64,000 nucleotides of DNA from positions 34,759,298-34,823,297 of the forward strand of contig NC_079890.1 of assembly GCF_024868665.1 (NCBI RefSeq), written 5' to 3'. Below, piece after piece: positions 59,318 to 64,000 of this stretch. Position numbers and translations under genes: made by a program. A model generated the notes under the pieces. It saw only the letters and a program-made list of their open reading frames with translations, had not been told where the DNA came from and searched no databases. The stretch's first letter is position 1; each line of letters begins with the position of its first letter. Source of the stretch: Triplophysa rosa. Taxonomy: Eukaryota > Chordata > Actinopteri > Cypriniformes > Nemacheilidae.

Positions 59318-62300
59318 CTACAGAGCTGTGTCATAGACATCCTGTTGCAGGACGGTGCTGGGGTGGTCCCAGTTAGGGTGTCTTGCCGACGGCGGTGTTG
59401 AAGGAGGAGGTGGCCCGGGAACTACCGGACTATGGCCTCTCAGCTGTTCTCTTACATCTTGTTCCAGACTGGGCGGTACGATCAACTGATCTTCTGGGTC
59501 TTGTTGAGCTGGGGCGGCAAAATACCCCGATTTCTTTTTGGGAGCCTCGAGTGCTACTTCAATGATATTGTGGCTGTCCTCCAGAGCCACTACGGAGCCA
59601 TTGGATAGCTTTTTTCCAAAAAGGCTGGAGGTGGAGGGAGACTTCTTCAGGTCTGTAATCTCCCTCCCACACACAGCCAGCAGACATCCGTTGGTGGCGG
59701 AAACCACCACGCTGTTTTGGCGGCGCACTTTGCTTTTGGGAAAGTCAGAGCCCCGCAAGTCATGGCGGCCATCAAGGTCCTTGGGTCTTTCCGACGGTCC
59801 GGAGCGCAGCTGAAAAGCACAGCAGTGAATGTCAACCTCGACTTCTAGCTTGCTCCCGTTAGAGATAACGCCCTCCAAGGGAGCTTCGTCGTCGCTGTCG
59901 AGTCCGTTGTCGGAGTGATTGCTGGAGAAAGTGGCGCTGGATGGTTGGCGCTGAAAGAGAGCCGGATGGGCCCCAGGTCCCAAACTCGTCACCGGAACTG
60001 CGTTACATGACGTAGCGGCGGGGTGCAAACTGCAGCGGCGTTCTGGGCGAGCAGTCGGACCTGAAGACGGGTGCTCATCTGATGCAGTGGACCCAGCCTC
60101 GCTGCCTACTTCCGAGGCGGACATTTCGCTGTTGAACTCGGACGCAATGCCGCTGCTCGACGACAGGGTGGCGGGGTCTCCGGGGGATACTGTGATTGGT
60201 AAAGGCGTAGGAGCGGGTGGTCCTCGAGCTTCCACAGTCAAGAGGGGAGGCTCGCACGTACAGCTGTCTTCCCCGATGTGCAATGCCACCACGACGGCTC
60301 CGACATTGTCCCGGCAGCCGTAGCTCTGTGCCAGCGTGCAGAGCTTTTTGGCAGCGGCACGTGGGTCTCTGACGGCCAACACGGTGCTTACCGCCTCCTG
60401 GTAGGAAACCTTCTGGAAGAGAGCTTTGTTTCCTAGGATGAGGAACTCGTCTTGGGAACACAGAGGCTCCGTGTGCACCCAGGGTTTGGGAAGCACCCAA
60501 GGAAACAGGTAGGAACAGCCAAGTAACCGTGAGCAGCACGTCACGCCGCTCACCTTGTTGTCCTACAGATGAGAACATAACAAAGCTCATGAGCAGGTGG
60601 GTTTTCCAGCAAAACCAGAATTCAGACAAAGCATCAGACATTCAACATAATCGATACCTCTGTAATGATAGCTTTAGCCAGTTTGACACGCTCCATCTCC
60701 TCAGAACACTGTTCTAGGCTGAAAACCTTGGAGAGGGCGAGAGGTTGCCCATCTCTACAAAGCACAGCTTGGCACGTGCCCACGTTGGCCACGGTGAGGC
60801 TGAAGTAGCCCCCGGGTTCAGATGACTCATGATGGATGTAGCAGAGCAAAGCAGATGCACCTAGTTTTTGACCTGCCATGCCAAGTTTTCTGCAGAAATA
60901 AGAAAAATAAACTTTTTACTCGTGTAGCTATCCGGGCACATGTGGAATTAGTTGTTCATAACACTAGAGATATTATAAATAATTTTGCATAAAGATTATT
61001 TTGCAACACTTAAACATGTCCTTTTTATGAAGACATAGTTATGTATATTATATTGCATTTCTGTCAATAGATCCTCCTAAATATCACACACAGCACCTTT
61101 AAAGCATATAGTGTTTGATCTTTTCCCATAAATAAACACTTAATCTGGTTTATATCTAAAACACACCTATGAGACGTAAGAAAAGTGTTGCACATGTATA
61201 CACTGTCCACGCTGGAGTGCCGTATCTCTTCTGCTAACACATCTCCCATGGTGCACTGCAGTAGCCTGGAAACTTCCTCATTACGGTCACCATCGAAAAT
61301 CCCATAAGCTGCCTCTGTACTATCCCCAAAGCGATCCACGGCCAGCACAGACACACATAACCTAAGAAGCACATAAAAGCAAATACCCGATCACAATAGA
61401 TGATTTCCAGTAAAACGTTTGTTTTCTAGATCACATTACAAGCTCATTTAAATGGTAATGGATACGCCAATATAGGCACAAACACAAACTCTCTCTGACA
61501 AACACACAAAAAGTGACCCCCGCAGTGAAGGAAGGGTAATAAGAAAGGATGGGACATTTGAACCCAGCTGCTTTGAAACCGTGGAGGTAATGTCCTTCAC
61601 AGGGGGTGCCGGGCACACGAAGGTCACATTAAACATGCAGAAACGTGTTTAAGCCTATGGGAAGCATTCGGCATTTAAAAACAAGATCCTTGTTGATTCT
61701 TACCTCTAGCTAACTGCAGCAACTATATGAAAATTGTCATTTCAAACCTGTATGACTTTCTATCTTCTGAAGAACACAAAAGAAGATATGTTGAAGAACG
61801 TTGGTAACCAAGCAACACTGGCCCCCATTGACGTCCACTGCGTGGACACAAAACCACGGAGACATTTCTTAAAATATCTTCTTTAGTGTTCCACAGAAGA
61901 TAGAGTCATATACAGGTTCACAATGACAAAAGTTAAAATCTCTTTAAGCATACTAACCAGGCAATCCACATTTACAAACACACTAATTCTTTCTGAATCC
62001 GTCACGTCTGCAGACATTACTCACTTGTTCCTTTGACCGCACATCTCAGCGTAGCCATGATCCCACAGGGTGGACGTGCCCTGCACGTCTCCCGCCGTCA
62101 CAGCTGGTTTCTGGTCCAGCTTCAAAGTACTTATGTGACTGGAATAGAGAAGACAGACAGGTGGACAGAGAGAGAAAACAGACACAAAAAGCAGTTAACC
62201 ACCTGGGTCTGTCTGTACACAAACGGCTTATTAATATTTATCAGTTGGATAATGAGAGGAGACAGGTCTGTGGTGAGGAGCGCCGTTTGTCATGTCTCAC

Positions 62301-64000
62301 CTGAAGAGGTTAAGTGTTCTGTGCTCAAGTATTAGACTGCTGTTGCCCGTGAGGTCCAGCTCCTGTAGTGTGGAAGGCAGAGAGTCCGGCAACAGGATTT
62401 CCGTCTGCTCATTACAGCTCACGTCTACTAGCTACACACACAGAAAAACCAACATTGTGCATAAACATCCAATACTTTTAGACAAAATACACTTACAGTT
62501 TAAAAAAAAGATGAAAATTTACAGCGGTGTCCTGAGATCTTACATCATTTAGATGCTTGTTGTAACTGCATTTCTTTACTGCAACACATTTTTCTTCATT
62601 ATAAATTATAGCATAACAATTTGATTAAAAACATATTGACTGAATAATGAGCATTGTGCGTTGCGCATTAGACACGAGGAAACGCGTCAACGTCACATCG
62701 ATTTACTTATTTCTAGTGATTTAGAAATAAGTCCATTTTGTAGACATGTATTCTTAATATCACTTATAACCTAGTAAGTATCATTGCTGTCCTTCTGAAA
62801 CTTAGGATGGCCAAATTCGTTTTTCAAAAAAGGGGGAAAAACACTGTAGTTTTTGAAATGATGAAATACTGTGTCGTCAAGCACTTTTTAATACTTTTTA
62901 TTGCTTAAATATTTGCAAAACCCAGTGACAAACAAAGTGTGAATACTAATAATGATTTAAATATTCAAGCATAAAAGTATCAAATATAAAAATATAAATA
63001 TTTTGTAATTCATATATATAAGGGTCACTTGACTGAAACGAGTCCCATAAACTTAACAATCTTTTCATCTAAAGACGTATGCTTAAATGTTTTACATTTT
63101 TTGTATTCATTTCTTTCATTAGATTACTTAAACGCTTTTGACATGCATGACCTGGACTGAATAATGAAAAGCACAATACAGCCAATAAGAGCCCAGAATA
63201 GATGCAAACTCTTCAAAAAGAATCTTATGTTGAGACATTAAAAAGCTGCTTGATAACACTATTTTATATATTTTACATTGCAAATTCATCTATACTTTCC
63301 ATAAGCCATAAAATAATACAGTTACATATTACTGCGTACATCTGAAGAGTGTCCTACTGTATTATTCTAAAACGAGGGAAAAACGTTTGATTGGCAGCGT
63401 ATACGGTATAAACAAAATGTATTTATTTTTTTAGTCGGTTGAGGTTATAGCCACAGTATGTGCATACATGCCCATGCATCTTTATTGCTTTTCGATTGTT
63501 TTTGCACCCTGGAAACTAGGGTGCTTGACCCTAAAGAACCTTGCAATGTTTATGCTCACATGTGGTCATCCTGTGACACACTAACCTTGATCTCAGGCAG
63601 GTTAAGGACCTCAGGGAACACACTGATATGGTTGGAGTGGGCGATGAGGGTGTGTAGTCTCTTGCAGCTGGACACAGTGGAGGGAATCGCTTTCAACTTA
63701 TTCCCACTCAGATTCAATTCCTCCAGCACCTCCAGTTTACTGAGTTTACTACACAACAGAACAGAAAATTTCGACTTCTAATCCCAAATCTAAGGGTTTA
63801 TTGGTTCACATTTTTACAAAGGCACTGTAGGTACCTGGCAGGGAAGGACAACAGCTGGTTATAAGCCATATGCAGGACCCGCAGGTTCTGGTGGCCCACC
63901 AGTAGAGCGGCACAGTTTTCATTCAGGTTGTTTCCTGTGAGATAGAGCTCCTGCAGGGTGCTCAGGCTCTCTTCTGATTGGCTGCTTGGTGGGATTGTCT
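59318..64000 (-). CDS. phlpp2: PH domain and leucine-rich repeat protein phosphatase 2 (Phlpp2), 3' part
   Basis: Ser/Thr phosphatase that removes the hydrophobic-motif phosphate of Akt and PKC in mammals. Only the 3' exons are in the window, minus strand: 64000-63835 (continues beyond), 63748-63586, 62431-62301, 62138-62025, 61361-61167, 60889-60658, 60562-59318. Phase is kept at each junction; 747 residues are present (human protein about 1,320). The first exons carry leucine-rich repeats ('[15 protein letters not shown]', '[15 protein letters not shown]', '[15 protein letters not shown]'). The PP2C-like domain follows, with '[20 protein letters not shown]' (the DGD variant of the PP2C metal motif), '[18 protein letters not shown]', '[13 protein letters not shown]' and '[12 protein letters not shown]'. 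The tail of about 300 residues is Ser/Pro-rich and ends DTAL, a class I PDZ ligand that favours PHLPP2 over PHLPP1. The PH domain and the first repeats lie outside the window. Confidence 0.95.
61017..61104. repeat. Fragment of the 390-bp interspersed repeat
   Basis: Only the 3' part is present: 'AAGACATAGTTATGTATATT', 'GCATTTCTGTCAATAGATCC', 'CACAGCACCTTTAAAG'. It matches the ends of 12591-12983 and 14709-15107. It lies in a phlpp2 intron, about 60 bases from the exon ending at 61167. Confidence 0.75.
61729..61946. repeat. Palindromic MITE (TTCACCC family), ends eroded
   Basis: Shows 'CATTTCAAACCTGTATGAC', 'GAAGAACGTTGGTAACCAAG', 'CCATTGACGTCCACTGCGTG' and 'TTAAAATATCTTCTTTAGTG', then 'AAATCTCTTTAAG'. 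Both outer termini are degraded. Located in a phlpp2 intron. Confidence 0.65.

Noticed and set aside
60075..60641. 188-codon minus-strand frame overlapping the last phlpp2 exon
   Set aside because: It is a shifted frame of the phlpp2 exon; the in-frame reading gives the PP2C motifs and the conserved DTAL end.
1..64000. A CRISPR array, operon or phage-like system
   Set aside because: Repeats are dispersed transposable elements, not regularly spaced direct repeats; genes are intron-split vertebrate genes.

Overview
The window is vertebrate nuclear DNA, almost certainly from a cyprinid (carp- or zebrafish-like) teleost. Genes are split into many short GT-AG exons, the encoded proteins match vertebrate families, and introns and spacers are packed with repeats typical of cyprinids: palindromic 'GATAGTTCACCCAAAAATG' elements, hAT-type elements with 8-bp target duplications, tRNA-derived SINEs with a 'CGCTTTGGATAAAAGCGTCTGC' tail, and a 5S-like SINE piece. 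I see no bacterial, phage, CRISPR, rRNA or functional tRNA gene.

Four protein genes are supported. Three are complete. crispld2 (minus, CDS 16176 to 4153, 14 coding exons, 495 aa) encodes a secreted CAP/LCCL protein; a TATA box and a non-coding first exon lie near 19.4 kb. usp10 (minus, CDS 52283 to 29477, 14 coding exons, 838 aa) encodes a ubiquitin-specific protease with intact Cys and His boxes, a PAM2 motif and an FGDF-like G3BP motif. marveld3 (plus, CDS 53958 to 55057, 3 coding exons, 309 aa) encodes a tetraspan tight-junction MARVEL protein. The fourth, phlpp2 (minus, 59318 to the window end), is partial: the last seven coding exons (747 residues) cover the end of the leucine-rich repeats, the PP2C-like phosphatase domain and the C-terminal PDZ ligand. 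I rebuilt each CDS exon by exon from splice sites, and reading phase is kept across every junction.

Layout: 1-4152 is crispld2 3' flank/UTR with repeats. 4153-19360 is crispld2. 19.4-29.5 kb is a repeat-rich spacer that probably includes the usp10 3' UTR. 29.5-52.5 kb is usp10. 52.5-53.6 kb is a short, CpG-rich, head-to-head interval between usp10 and marveld3, holding a strong palindrome. 53.6-55.3 kb is marveld3. 55.3-59.3 kb is most likely the long phlpp2 3' UTR, tail to tail with marveld3. 59.3-64 kb is the 3' part of phlpp2.

The genes do not form a pathway. They are syntenic neighbours: usp10-crispld2 and marveld3-phlpp2 are each also adjacent in mammals. No undescribed molecular system is evident. 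The most notable observations are in the mobile-element layer (nested insertions, clean target duplications, long hairpins), the usp10/marveld3 divergent promoter, and an FGEF variant of the usp10 G3BP-binding motif.
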